A stretch of DNA of 64,000 nt, from the NCBI GenBank assembly GCA_013339895.1, contig JABACO010000002.1, forward strand, positions 9,383,077 to 9,447,076. The letters are read 5' to 3'. How positions within the stretch are numbered: the first letter of the stretch is position 1; each line of letters begins with the position of its first letter. This stretch comes from Ephydatia muelleri. Taxonomy: Eukaryota; Porifera; Demospongiae; Spongillida; Spongillidae. Position numbers and translations under genes: made by a program. The notes under the pieces were generated by a model. The model had not been told where the DNA came from. It was given only the letters and a program-made list of their open reading frames with translations, and did not search any database. Below are positions 35,417 to 48,790 of the stretch, one piece after another.

Positions 35417-35700
35417 GTCTGGGTACGAGACTAAGATACACTTTCGTAATGATATTGTGCAATAATTTTAAGTCTTTGAACGCCAAGTGCATACATACAT
35501 AATGGGAGAAATATCTGCCTCATCACCATTCATGCAGTGCTGTGTATTATGTTGTGTTGATCAAAATCACATGCAAGTGCAATACTGACATACATGTAAC
35601 CCCATAGTCATACTAATGTTTGAACATATGTGGTCCGTGTAAGCACATTTTGTGTGTCCTTATAACCCTCTGGCACCTTTTGTTAGCTGCAGATCACGAT
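35417..35700 (-). mobile_element. Dispersed repeat family B, copy 3
   Basis: Begins GTCTGGGTACGAGACTAAGA (35417) and aligns along its length with 20186-20510 in reverse. It ends near the CTGGCACCTTTTGTTA block. Confidence 0.75.
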
Positions 35701-35905
35701 GAGCTGCACACAAGTTGTAGGGTCACACAATAAAGGCTACATTTACTTATACAGTAAAATACACTTTGGTATTTATGCAGAACAAGGCAGATACTCCAAT
35801 GTTACAGATATGTATGTGTAATGATAAAGTACAGTAAATGTACTGTGAATGTAATTTATACAGTGCACATGTTCATTATCACAAATCCATTGAATTGAAA
35901 CTTAC

Positions 35906-38900
35906 ACTTCTGTTGTTCAGAGCAGCCTGCAGACACACTTGTGCAAACTCATGAAGGATCTCAATCAACTTGTGGGCCTCTTGGCCCAATCCCTCACTCT
36001 AGAAAGGAATGGAGATGGATATATAAAGAAGACAGGAATACCAAACGCAGTACATTAGTAGCACCTCTGAAACTACAGTAAGTGCACTGTAACTGTCCCA
36101 GTATTAAGTACTGTATTTATGTGTAATCTAAACACGTACATGTACATTTGTGTACACATTATGTACATGTGAAGTGATAATTATGATTTTTATTTTTTAA
36201 TGGTGCAAGTATATGTATGGTTTGATGTACTCATGACCTCTTACATTGCCTGGGAATGAGGCATTGTAATTGGAGGGGAGGGGGGGGAGGGGTGTTAAAG
36301 GACACACAGTGCAAGTCCTTACCATCAGGTGGTGATCATCATCGCCACTACGATACATAGAACGGCTCCGGGCTGGCTGCCGTCTTGCGGGAGGTAATGC
36401 TTGCACTGCCTGAAATAGCTGTGAAGAGTGTGACATTGTGAGATACAGTACATGCATACAAAGTATGCATATGCATTTATGTACACATCATGTACCCTAC
36501 TGGTACCTGCATGTGTACATGAATGATTATGCACACTTCACAAACACACACTGTATACCACACACATAGAAATTGGGAGGTACACTGCACATACATGTAT
36601 ACTGCACATGCACCTGTATAGATGTAATGAACAACTCATAAAAAGAATGTTACTTAGCTAAACATAAAGTGATTGTCCTGATATGGTGTGCACTAAATAA
36701 AAACTAAAAGTAGTTTCAATTAAAGCTGATATATTCACAGGTCTTCTACAGGTTACGCATACTGCACAGGGAGTGGAATCTAAACACATCTACACACATT
36801 TTCACATACAAATCTCACAGACACATCATGTACAGTAGATTGTACAGGGTGCACAATATGCTATAGCATGTGGACACCTGTACAGTGAACACTCACATCA
36901 TCTATGCCTACTACAGAAGGTGCCATGCCTGGCAGAATGGCCCTTCGTGGTGCATACATCAGAGACAGTAACTGCAGGAGAGAAGGTCATGCAAACAGAT
37001 CAGGTCATCACTACACATGCACTTCTTTGCTCAAGCGCAACAGTTACACCCGCGATGCCATCACATACAATGCTGCATGAATATACCATCCAGTCATGCT
37101 TACATGGGTAAGGAAATTGGGCCAGCCAAATTTGGTGGATGTGGACACCTACAGCGTATGTACCTGGTGTGGGGTGCATATGCCGAGTCTCTCCTCCGAC
37201 CAACTCCAGACAATGTCATGCACAGCAGCACATGCAAATATGCGATTTACTGTGATGTGATCGTACACATCCATGTACATTGTACCACTTGTGGATGACA
37301 ATAACACACCCACATGATCATCATTACACATCAGTGTGCCTATATATTTTTTGCAATTGATTACCATGACTGAGAGCAAGCTAAAATGAGTACACTAGCT
37401 TCTCCCATAGTTTATACTTACACAGCAGCATATGAGCAACACATCTTTTTTATATTGTGCATGCAGCCAAGTAGTAAGAAAGCTCACATGAGCATCAGGA
37501 CCTGACATTTGGGATGAAGAGGAAGACCCTTGAACAGCCCCAATGCTCTGCAATTAGAAACAAGTGTGTAATGCAATACAAAACACACGCACACAGGTAC
37601 ATGTACATTAAATGCACATGCACACCTTAAACATCTTCTCCAAACGCTCTCCCGTACAATGCTGCATTGCTGCCTCCAGCATCTTGTCCTGCCCAGGAAT
37701 AAAGTGCATGCTGAACCAGTAAGCAAGTTGTTTTTCTCCATTAGACACAAATTGAAGGAGTGAATAGTGCAAAGCTCCAAGACACACATTCACTGCACAC
37801 ATACAGTACTATACACTCACAGTACACTGCACACACACAGTACACTGCACACACAGAGTACACTGCACACACACAGTACACTGCACACACAGAGTACACT
37901 GCACACATACCTTTCCTTTGCTGACTTTAGTAGGACAACAGCGCAGTTGTCATGACGATGCTTCACAGCTGCCTCAAAAGCCTCCAACAGCTACAGAAGA
38001 GCACAAGTTATCAACCACTTGCACATCGCCCCCCATCGCTGCAAACACAATGGGAGCCTTCTTCTCCTAGATGAGAGGGCGGACATGCACATATACACTG
38101 TACTGCATGCAAATTAAAATTGATGCAAGCTACATGCACATGTACTTATACATATATGCAGTGTGTCCCCCACACATAAAGCTGTTTTATGAGCTGTTCT
38201 CTGACTGTGGATAATTAGTAAGACACGTTTTAAAGCCCATTTTGGACTACGATAGCACTAAGCAGCTGGTGCCTCACAATTTATGTTATAACTCCCATAA
38301 TAACACAAGAATCACAGTTTAAGCAAATTAAAGTGAAGTGTTATATTTTTATAAAGCAAATCCTGCACTGTGAGAAATCAAGCATCTTAATTACACATCA
38401 TGATTTGTTTTTTGAACTTCTTCACTAATCAAAATGAATTGCGCAACATATTTTTATTACACCCCAAGAAATCAACAATTATGGACTAGTTATTTGAAGC
38501 ATGAAGTCCTAAAAGCAAATTTGACTTCACTTGGTTTAAGATGTTAACATATGGCTTCACATGTATCATCACATCACTTGAAACGTTCAACATACATGCG
38601 AGTGCATGAGGAACGAACTACTGTAGTTTCTCACAATTGAAGATTTGAATAACTCAATTTTCACATTACTTTATGCAAATTGTGGCAGCTGAATAAAGGT
38701 CCATTTATTTGGTTATAAACCGGAGTTACACTTTACAGAAGGAAACTGCACAACTTTTGATATGCACACACTTGCTGAAATTATAGCTGAGCCTCAAACT
38801 GTTCAATAATGACTAGTCTGAACACCACTGCCTTCCATTGTGGTTCATACCTGTGACCCTGCAGTCAGATTCGCTCCCTTCTTCTTCAATAGCTTCACGA

Positions 38901-41900
38901 GGGGGAGGTTTCCAAGGTATGCAGCATCAGAGAGGGCGGTGCCTGACATAGGGATTATGTTCCCACTGACGGTATAGGGGCCCGACTGGGGGAAAGAACA
39001 AGTATATGTACATAATAGTAGTCCATATCCAGAAATGGCCCATACATACGCGGTCATCCTGTTGTTTTTTTCCACATTGAATTTCAAACATGTTTAATAT
39101 ACTCTAAAAATCTATTTGATTATAATATATAATATAATTAAAAAAAAAAAAAACATTAAAAGCACCCTTTTACTAAAATCAAGACATTTAAATTAATTTC
39201 AACCGCGCATAATTAGTAAAATTTATTCATAAATGTATTTAAAAAGATGACGCAAGATATTTAAATATCCTGTTAATACCATTCATGACGTCTACGACGA
39301 AACTTTGGCTCACGTGCACATGTAACATTGCTGGTATAATTAAATAGTAAAATAACGAAAGTCTTTAATACAGCTCCTGCGCGAGGGTGTGGCTACTGCT
39401 GTACGCCCACGCATATGTGAAAAGTCAGTTAGTTGATAAATAAATCATGCAACGCATCCCGATAGGGACTGACTAAAACATTCAGAATCATGTGTGCACA
39501 CAATATATCTGTTATGCCTCATGGCAGTGTGCAATGTGATCTGTTCTTTTAATTTATCGTTGTCTACTTGAACCAGCTAGTAGCTCTAACCAAGGATTAT
39601 TGACTATTACAATCCTTGCTCGAACCCAGTGGGATATATGCCGCGTGTCATTCTCTTTGTCAGTAGCACTCACGGCATTTCTTTCAAAATAGTTGCATTT
39701 TTCAAGGCTTATACGTAAGTTCTATCGGTATACATGAAAAAGCTCGGCGATTTTTATATAGACTTATTTGCCTGGTAACCTCGGACAAAGCTCAGTTACA
39801 ATTTCCACGCTTTTCTTGTTCATTTCACTACATGTAGTTAGGAGCATTATCCGTGCATGCTGCATTGCGATACATGCGGTTGATGGTGCAGGATCCTATT
39901 ATGCTGTCATAGTCTGCGATTAATTAGGTTAAGTGAATTGTGCATTATGCAAGACAATACGGTGCAAGATAACATGACTGCACCGCTGCAGTAATGAATG
40001 CTTTGAAGTGCAATTTACCCATATACATGTATAGCTCTCAATTGCATGCAGCATGATGAAGAGATTAGAACTAACTTGCTGTCCATGCAGGTATACTTTG
40101 ACTATCTGTGCGTGTGCACCTAAATTGGTGCACGCATTCAATATATGCATGATGCAAATGGTTGCATGCATATGGTATATGGATACAATGCAGCGTGCAG
40201 CAGATAGTATGCAGGCATTGTTTCCTTGCAACTACTGGTTATGACAATAACAAGGTCAGGTAAAGGTGATCTGCGAGTATGTATTGCATGCAGAGCGATC
40301 ACGCAACGTAATACGTTATTATCAATAGGACACTTAATAATAATCGAATCGGATCAGCTTATTAGCTATAGATCTTGCAAATAAAAAAGCGGGGGAAATA
40401 AAAGGATGCACCGTACACCAAACTGACTGATCCGCCGCCGATATATAAACCTAGTGCCTCGTATATATGCTCTGAACCATGTCTGCGACGTGAATTAATT
40501 AATCAACGATGACCTTACTGTATTATCTCACCTTACACGCCAGCTGGCGTGGTCACAAATTTCAGATAGAAAGCCGTTTACAATTAGCTGTTCTCAAATG
40601 CAGACTGCCCGCATAAGTGACATGTTACCTAAGTTGCTGTAGCGGACCCGTGGAGTTGGACAAATTTGAACGGTTATGAAGCATCAAATTAGAATCAGAG
40701 CGCCACTTCGGCGAATCGCGTCTCAGTTCTTGTATTTCGAACACCCCCTCCCCCCTTTTTCGTACTCAACCAGGGCTCCGCGGACCCCGGCCCCTTACAA
40801 AAATACTGCATGGGATCCGCCCCTGCCAAGCGGGGTAGTGGCCAGTAATGAGTTAATAAACCTAGCTATAATTATTTAGTTTAAAGCTTCATGTAATGAT
40901 ACATACATGTAACCCGCCGTGTTTCTGTTATGACGACCATTTATTCATTATAATGGTCAAAATGGCGGCGCCAGTAACCGAACATTGTTCAAAGGCTCCC
41001 CGAACTAGAAAATTCTATGTAATGGAAAAAACAAATGGCATGAAAACATGTAGCAATGTGCTGCAAATCATATTAAAGGGTGGCAACTCAATTTTTCGTT
41101 AAGATTCAATTATAAAAAACAGTGGAATACAGTAATTAGGTCAGAAAACATTGATCTTCTGTACATATTAATGGGAAGTTATGTTTTGCTTTCCCAAACT
41201 GAAATCTTCAATGTAATAGTATTAATATTTTTGCACAGTTTGCACCTTACAACCTTTCTACACGTGAAAATGAGGTGGCAAATGTTTTATAACTTGCGGT
41301 TAGTTAATTAAATTCAAGAGTAACCATTTTTCATACATTTAAATAGGTGTGTAAGTCTAACTTTGTTTTGAATACATCCGAACCATTAGTACTTATAATT
41401 TCAACACAAATTCAAACCACACTACCCCTATGTACTAGCAATGGAACACATGCTATAGGATGTCTTTTTGAACACCATCACTTTCCTGGTGACCGCTGAT
41501 TTCTGCATATGCCAACTGAGCCAACATAAAGAGTGATTGCCACTTACCCGGACGCAGCTCATATCAGCACCTTTGTCCAACAACAGCTGCACAATGTTCT
41601 GGTGGTTGTCAAGGATTGCAGCCATCAGTGCTGTCATGCCATCCTGAGGAAGGAAATAAAGGGAGGGATGGCGTGACAAGGGATGGTGTAAGGTGAGGAG
41701 GTAGAAAACCTTTCAGTGAAACTACCTAAAATGAATTCCAAACTCTATTTGCTGGTCCCTTCTCAATTGGTACAAAAATGTACATAATGTACTAAGTGAC
41801 AAGTTTAGAAGTGTTTTTAACCTCTAAGAACATTTGCTATACATTCACATGTACTGTACATGTACATTGTATATGTAAGAGACCATCACATCCTACATGC

Positions 41901-44900
41901 ACAAGCTCATATGAGGTGACTCGAACAGATGCCCTCACCTTGTTTGCAAGGTTCACATCGGCTCCAGCTAAGAGCAACAGCTCCATGGTGTCCACATGGC
42001 CCCTGGATGCCGTGGCAACCAGAGGCCTCACTGCACTCTGTGGGTGTCCATTGGCCAATGCCCCAGCTTGAAGCAGGAGAGAGACGGTGCGCTTTGCTGT
42101 CTCTTTAAATAAACCAGTTGCTATGGTCAGAGGAGTATTGAATCCATCCTGCACATAGGGAAGTAAATAGTGGGGATGGGAGTTTGAGGGAAGGGTTATT
42201 TCTACAAAGAGATGTGTATTGTACATGTATATGTACACATGTATATATGTACAGTATTTGTGGGCAGTAATAAAAGAAATCACTCATAAGGCCTACATAG
42301 ATGGAAGAAAATAAAAATTTACAGCAACATGTAAACATGTAAGCTTGCACAGCAGAAATGAGTGATGAGAGAAGCGTGCACATGCGCAGGTACTTACCTT
42401 TGTGGGAACATCTAATTGAGCTCCCTGTTGGATCAGGTAATTAACTATGTCTGGTTCTTCCAGGGTGTTTGTTAAATGGAGACAAGTCATTCCGCACTAG
42501 AGTGTGAAATAGGAATGACTATTATAGATATGTACAGTACACTACCTTAAACAAAATGAGACACGTAGCAGCCTAAATGAACTGAATGTACACGCACGAA
42601 CATAATGAACACCTGCATAAAGTGTACATACATGTACTGTATTTCAGTTACAGTGTACATGTACTACATGTACAGGTCTCACCATTTGGGCAATACTAGG
42701 CAAAGAATCACATTTCAGAGGATTTAAAGCTAGTACTATTTCTTAAAACTATAAGAAATTTGAACACATACATCCATCCATCTGAGATATCTCCAACGAT
42801 ATAAAGACTGAAAAAACTGAATTTATTGCATGATTGTTGTTGATTTATTATTTGCATTAAGTACATACATACACTTACACACATATATACACATCAAGCC
42901 TTATCTACTATGAAGGGCAAAGGGTTACATGACAGTGTACAGGTAGGTAATCAAAACCCTCAGAATGATGCTGCAGATTAAGCGAAGTTGAGCATGGCTG
43001 CTTTTCTCTACTTGTTTTTTCCAACTTACTATCTGTACAGTATGTACATTTATCAATCATATTCTAATTTGATAAGCAGTGTTGTTTAATTTGATCACTT
43101 ATATCCAAACATGTATTGACCCTGCATAATTGCTATTATTTTACTTGCTAAATTATGAAGGGCCTCAAAACTTGATTTGTTTTAAAACAATTACAGTGTA
43201 CCTCCATTAATTGTTGGGGTATTAAATGGACACCATTTAGTTTTTGTCACAATAAAATGTATATTTATAATGATAATAATGATGCACAGAGAGGACCCTT
43301 AACTATACATTGAAATGATGCAATTTATTTGGAGGCAAATAATGCTTATTAAGAATCTATAGTTGAAGCAAATGTCTTGTAGCAAACAGCTACATCAATG
43401 TGTATAATTGGGATGTGCAATACATGTGCATTCAGCTAACAAGCAGGCTTCAAACTGATGTCACTGCTATTCAAAAACCAAAATTGTGAGACGCACACAA
43501 TCTGACTGTACTCTGTCCACCTTAACTCAGGCACTGATGTGGCTAAACGTAACAACTACACAAATGCTCACATTGTCCACAGCATTGACGTTGGCCCCAT
43601 GCTCAACTAGAAGCCTCACTAACTCGATCAACTGCTGCTCACAAGCCAAGTGCAATGGTGTCCTTCCATCCTAATGAACATGAAAACAGACATATGCAGA
43701 AATTTATGTGAATACATGCACTTACATGCACAACACTAAGATGATGCATCAAGACAGGTTCCTCCTAACTAAGTACTGTACTACAGACACTTGAAGTGAC
43801 CTGTATTGACAATGTTTTGATTGGTCAATACAGTTACTTCAAGTGTCTGTAGAGTTGTTGTAGTCTCACACTCTCTCTGTCTGATTACATGGTTCAGAAC
43901 CAGGCTACAGGTACATGTGTCATTTTGCTACTGAAAACACATATGTTTTCAAACTCCTTGTATCTTTTTGAAACAAATTTGGAATGCTCACGCTGTGCAA
44001 CTACTAAATGCACAACACAAGTGCAATAGTTCTTTATTTGTTTCCTTCTCGCTTACAAGACATACAGCAGCTATTCAACTTGGGTACTTTTTCATACATG
44101 TTCCCACCAATTGCACCAAATATTGGTGCTCGAATTCTTCACTTGTAGATCATACAATGTCACATCAGGCATCAATCCCATGGGTGCAAAGAAGCATTTA
44201 ACCTAAACAGATACCGTGTATCTTCACAATGGATCTTAACATGTACACTGTACACCTGATGATGGCTACCTACTGTATCATGTACACATATGCTACCCCA
44301 TACGCGGATCCCTACATACAAGTATAGTACATAGTATTGTGCAAACTGTTGTTGTACACAACACAAGAAGTTGCCATTTTCAGCATGGTGAATATCAGAC
44401 ATGCATGTTTAGTAACCCTGCCAGACATGATGTGCACGTGCCCTTTCAAACCCATGTTCATCCAGCATCCTATGACCCATATGAGCACACAACTCACCTC
44501 CCTGGCCACATTGGTATCCGCTCCATACTGGAGAAGCACTTGAACTTTGTCGAACATGACCCCACCAATGGGCCAAGTGCAGAAAATAGGACCTTTCATG
44601 CTGGACAAAGGAAAGGTCGAGAGATGTCTCCCGAGTCATTTACAAACCCACCTGTGTACATTGCACATGCATGGATTTATTATTAAACAGCACACGTTGG
44701 GCCTATTTGCAAGGGCACAGACACATGCATCGGAATCCTCTCCAAGCAAACTTGCAGAGTGCACCATGACAACATGCAACCCTCAACTTCACCGCACCAT
44801 AACAACATTTGCTTTCTTTATTAACTTAACCACAACTGGTGCGCTAAGGCATGATCCACTCAGACATAACATCCAGCTACACACTAGAGAACATACTGTA

Positions 44901-46610
44901 TATTGCACTTACATTGGTAGGAAGATTGACACTCGCTCCAGTTTGCACAAGTAAAGCAAACACATCAGATTCATTCGGATTTTTAAATTTAGCTAGCAGG
45001 TTTCGATCACAGAGCTGTAGCCAATGTAGAGTACATATAGCGTGATTCACACAATACAGGGTAATAAGCTCTGCGAATGCTCGGTATACATGTACGTTAG
45101 ACACACATGTGGGAAGGATGATGTGTCCTGTGTCTTTACCTCAATAGGAGGGCTGGTGGCTGATGATGGTGCAATGAGGTCATTTTGGGAAATTGAAGTA
45201 CCAAAATCATTGGCCTGCACAACACATGCACACGCAGAATACAAAATTAAAAATGAGTCTTTGCGGATTGAGAAATGGAATAACACACACACAACGTACA
45301 AATGTATTCACAGAGAAAGCATTTTTCAAGCGTACAGTAGCCTGGCTGTCAGAATAACATACTACTCTGTTCAGTAGACGACACTGTACATGTACATATA
45401 CCTAGCAACCAAGTTAAGCACATCAATACCCACATCTGCAATCATTAGAAGTTCACAAATAATGTATGCATACACGAGTATGAAGCATTCTAGCATGTGC
45501 CTGTACACTCATTGCTCACAGCACATGCCTAATAGTCCTGTGCTCTATACACACACCTATATCATTATGCCCCATGCATGTACCTGTGACAGGGGAGCAG
45601 CATTCTCCATAACAGAAGACAGTGAGTTTTTCAAAGAGTGAGAGGAGGTGGAGTCAGGACTACTCAGAGACGTTGCTGGATGCACACTCCCGGGAACAAA
45701 CTGCCGAGGGTGTGACCCCTTGCAAGAGGGCAATGAAGTAGGGATCCCATCTGCATGGTGGTGTTTCCTAGAGGCATTGGTGTCTCCAGTGGAGTTGGAG
45801 GAGCCTTTGTCTCCAGTAGGGTTTGGGGTGCGTGTGGCCTCAGCAGACAACACACAAAACACTCCACTTTTCTGCTCTACAGGGGGAGTTTTTTTGGTGT
45901 GCATTTTGAACATTGCAATGTACTGAAAGTGAGTAAATGGTACTGTACCTGACATCTCCTGGGTGTTATTGGGAGACCATGTGGCCTGGGTACTAGACTG
46001 GGAATGAACTGCCCCCATCTCCTGGAGTCCACCGACAGAGTTGTCCCCTCTACATTCAAATTGAACTGAGTTGGTGTGTGCACAGCATGAACACATGTAC
46101 TGTGTACATGAATGTATGGTACCGATGAACATTGCAACGTACAGACAGTACACATCTTGGTCCAGAAGGTTCATTTGTACAGACATGCAGATACCCAAAA
46201 CTATGCTCCCAAATGATTATCTCTACTTTTGTGAAGATGTGAGCAGACATTTCTGTAACTCTATGTGCTCCAAAATGAAGGGTCAAAACTAAATTAGTGC
46301 AAATATAATGGCCTACACGTTCTATTGCAAATGATACATGTAGTAGAGCTCTCTTTCCCTCTCTCCCCCTCCCCCTCCCTCTCCTTCCCCCTCCCTCTCC
46401 TTCCCCCTCCCCCACCCTACCTCTCTCACTCACACTCTCACTCTCACTCTCTGGGACTCACTTATGTCTCTGATTTTACAGGCCAGCTGGTAGTGAATGG
46501 GTAGCCCTTTGCCCGACTCACTCAGAGATGCGTCCAAACAGAAGAGGGTGTGAGGTGTTTGATTGGCAGAGATAAAATCACAAATTGAATCGACTTGCTC
46601 AGTGTCTGTT
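35906..46610 (-). CDS. Ankyrin-repeat protein, multi-exon
   Basis: Minus-strand exons with GT-AG borders: 46462-46610 (HTLFCLDASLSESGKGLPIH), 45584-46065 (Ser/Thr/Pro-rich linker, ENAAPLSQ end), 45140-45214, ankyrin exons 44913-45014, 44498-44600, 43572-43670, 42398-42496, 41939-42148 (two repeats), 41548-41643 and 38851-38985, then 37911-38066, 37626-37792, 37488-37547, 36897-36971, 36323-36409 and 35906-35998. Ankyrin hallmarks are DGRTPLHLACEQQLIELVRL, LLVEHGANVNAVDN and DGMTALMAAILDNHQNIVQL. Ankyrin stacks bind protein partners. The region after them (LHYSLLQFVSNGEKQLAYWF) is unknown to me. Most exons are whole codons in phase 0. Exon 44498-44600 has one extra base (frame change near 44555), and 37911-38066 also needs a shift. 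True ends are unknown; start and stop codons were not identified. Confidence 0.75.
37800..37910. repeat. Minisatellite, 16-17-bp unit CAGTACACTGCACACA
   Basis: About seven tandem copies with CACA/GAGT variants in an intron of the ankyrin gene. The reverse complement of the same unit forms the array at 49632-49862. Confidence 0.85.
39025..39215 (+). repeat. Dispersed repeat family D, copy 3
   Basis: Begins ATATCCAGAAATGGCCCATA and keeps the GCGGTCATC block and the AAATCAAGACA...ACCGCGCA end seen at 24470-24500. It lies in an intron of the ankyrin gene. The rest of the intron to 41547 holds no supported gene. Confidence 0.75.
40811..40825. mobile_element. hAT-type terminus
   Basis: TGGGATCCGCCCCTG, reverse complement CAGGGGCGGATCCCA, follows a C-rich block like the right end at 54320-54352. 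The opposite end was not identified. Confidence 0.45.
43781..43852. repeat. Inverted repeat, arms about 30 bp
   Basis: CTACAGACACTTGAAGT at 43781 and its complement ending 43852, then CTGTATTGAC and its complement, separated by a 13-base loop. The arms differ by one small internal indel. It is intronic in the ankyrin gene. Confidence 0.85.
46351..46455. repeat. Polypyrimidine/polypurine tract at a splice donor
   Basis: About 105 bases almost purely C/T on plus, hence GA-rich in the ankyrin-gene transcript. It starts right after the donor of exon 46462-46610 and contains several GTGAGAG/GTGAGTG strings that look like extra donors. Confidence 0.85.
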
Positions 46611-48527
46611 CTGAGAAATGAGATTCAGTTTTGTATGAGCGAGGTAGAGGGGAGGATGGTGTAAGAGAGGATTAAATTGCGTAGGGGATGGAAGGTACAG
46701 CTGTATTGCAACACTCACATGTGATGAATTGCAACCACGTCCTCATTCACTACAACTTGCAATTATTATTTTTTTATTTACAATGTGTGCATGTATAGCA
46801 ACGCCTTTTTTTTTTATTAGACGTGACACGTGATCGAACAATAGGTAAAATTGATCAGTACAGATATTTTACGGGACAGGAAACGCTAGCTACAACACCA
46901 GGCAAAATGTAAGGCTTCTCTTGTGACGTTTGTTTAATCTGCAATGTATGTTCTTGACTTGTAGCTTTCCCATGAAAACCGAATTTTGGGCTTCCTCCGA
47001 ATATCCTTCCAGAACTTTAAAAGCTTTTAACTTGTGGCGATTGTTTAATCTGCAAAGTGTGAACAAGTGATGTTGCATGTAATGTTTTAGTTTTTTAGAA
47101 GGGAATAACATGGCTGTAAAAAATGGGGGGGGGGGGGGGGGGGGGTGGGGGGGGGGAGTGGTGCTTTTAAAAACTAACCCAAAAAATCATGCATACTTAA
47201 GCACGTTAGTCGGGCATTGATCTTTTTTAGTTGGTTATTCTAGTTAGCCATTTGTCATACAGCTGCAGCGCCATTTATTACTACATCATAATCTACTTGA
47301 CAATAGCCCAAACCGTTTTGTGGGTTTAAGCAAGGCCTTGGTTAATACATGTACGCTATCGATCAAACAGATATACATGTACTTTGCCATACTGATAGGA
47401 TGTCAGGCTACCATAGGCTGGTGCACGCGGGCTTTTCACGTCACATTACGCATGTTCTCGGCGCATCTTTTCATTCAGAAAACACAGACATGCAATTCAC
47501 GCAACCAAGGCACTCCTGTATAAGACCAGAGATAATGTACTGTCTCTGATGATGCTCACTTTAAATTTGCCAACGAATCAGGCGCTATGACGTTCCGCTC
47601 TTCAAGGAAAGGTATCAGTTTTCCTACCCGAAGCGGCACCGACGTGAGAAGCTGGATAACACGCTCCACGATTCGGTCCACCGTTGATTGACGGAGGTCT
47701 TCTGTACAGGAGCCTAGATCGTGCGTGGGACGTCATTAGGCTAGTTGTACGAATAACCGTACATGTATGTATACAGCCAAGGCTTTTTGCTATAAAACAT
47801 ACACATCCTATAATTGGTACCAGATCCGAACAGATATTTCCACGTCTGCTTATCTTCTGAAGAAAGCGAATAGCGAGTATCCATGACAATTCACTTCGTC
47901 AACTGTCTATTATTATTATACAGGCTTCACCAAACTGTGCACCTGGCTAAAGAAATAGAAGACGACGCACCTGACAACCTTTTTTTTGCTGACAATGATG
48001 AGGTCAATTGCACTGGCGACCCATGTCTGGGACCCGAAATATTGTACAACTGAGGTCGACTTCTTCTTAGTTCGTTAAGTACATACCAAATGACAAGACA
48101 AACAAAGCCATGCCCCTTAAGTGATTTTGGGAAAAATGATATTACCATCCATATCAGGGCGCCTTACCATTTTAAAAAAAATTTTTGTTGAAGGAAATAA
48201 CTTATGATTGTACTTTTGCAAGTAATTGCAATACTTACTAATCGGCATGTTTGGGACATAAATGTATCGGTTATCTTTTTTTTTTTCTTATCAGTTAAGT
48301 GACGAATTCAATTCGAAACAGAGAAGCAGGGAATGGTGTAAATGCTTTATATTGACGCATTTACTGAGTGAACTAACTGTCCTCATGCTAAGCATAAGCA
48401 TTACAGATCAACGTAGTGTATTTATCGCTAATACATGTTCATCATTCGTGATGATGCATCGATAACATTTCTCCCATATTTAATGCAAGGACGCCATTTT
48501 TGATGATTAGGATCGTTTCCTCATATC
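46611..48527. other. Possible 5' region of the ankyrin gene; no firm exon
   Basis: A G run (47125-47157) and minus frames at 47602-47889 and 47927-48148 are present. The latter ends next to a possible donor (AGCCAG|GTGCAC) and could be a 5' exon, but nothing ties it to a family. Confidence 0.4.
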
Positions 48528-48790
48528 AATATAACTTCCGAACGATAAACGCTATAGTGCTATCGACTTTCTATTTTCAGCACGTCATGATACACCATGT
48601 CTGTACGTGAATCTATATTTTGGTGTCTTACACACGCTCCGTGCCGACGTTACGAGACCCCACTACCCATAGGGTTTAAAACCGCCACATCTTCAGGCAA
48701 ATGTAAGAGATCCAATTCGTTTCAAATCCGGTATGTACGTCGAGGGGTCCTGTCGCTGTCGTTTTTCTGTTCGTTAGGTTTTACCTTATT
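48528..48790 (+). repeat. Dispersed repeat family A, copy 3
   Basis: Same block order as 22255-22570: ATAACTTCCGAAC, TCGACTTTCTATTTTCA, TTTTGGTGTCTTACAC, GACCCCACTACCC and GGGGTCCTGTC. 48791-49631 holds nothing supported. Confidence 0.75.

Noticed and set aside
37963..37990. 28-nt GT-AG interval that would restore frame in the ankyrin gene
   Set aside because: Too short for a normal intron. An indel is as likely, so the exon is given as one block with a noted shift.
45923..45948. Possible intron in the Ser/Thr/Pro-rich ankyrin-gene exon
   Set aside because: Only 26 nt long and the frame reads straight through; treated as exon.
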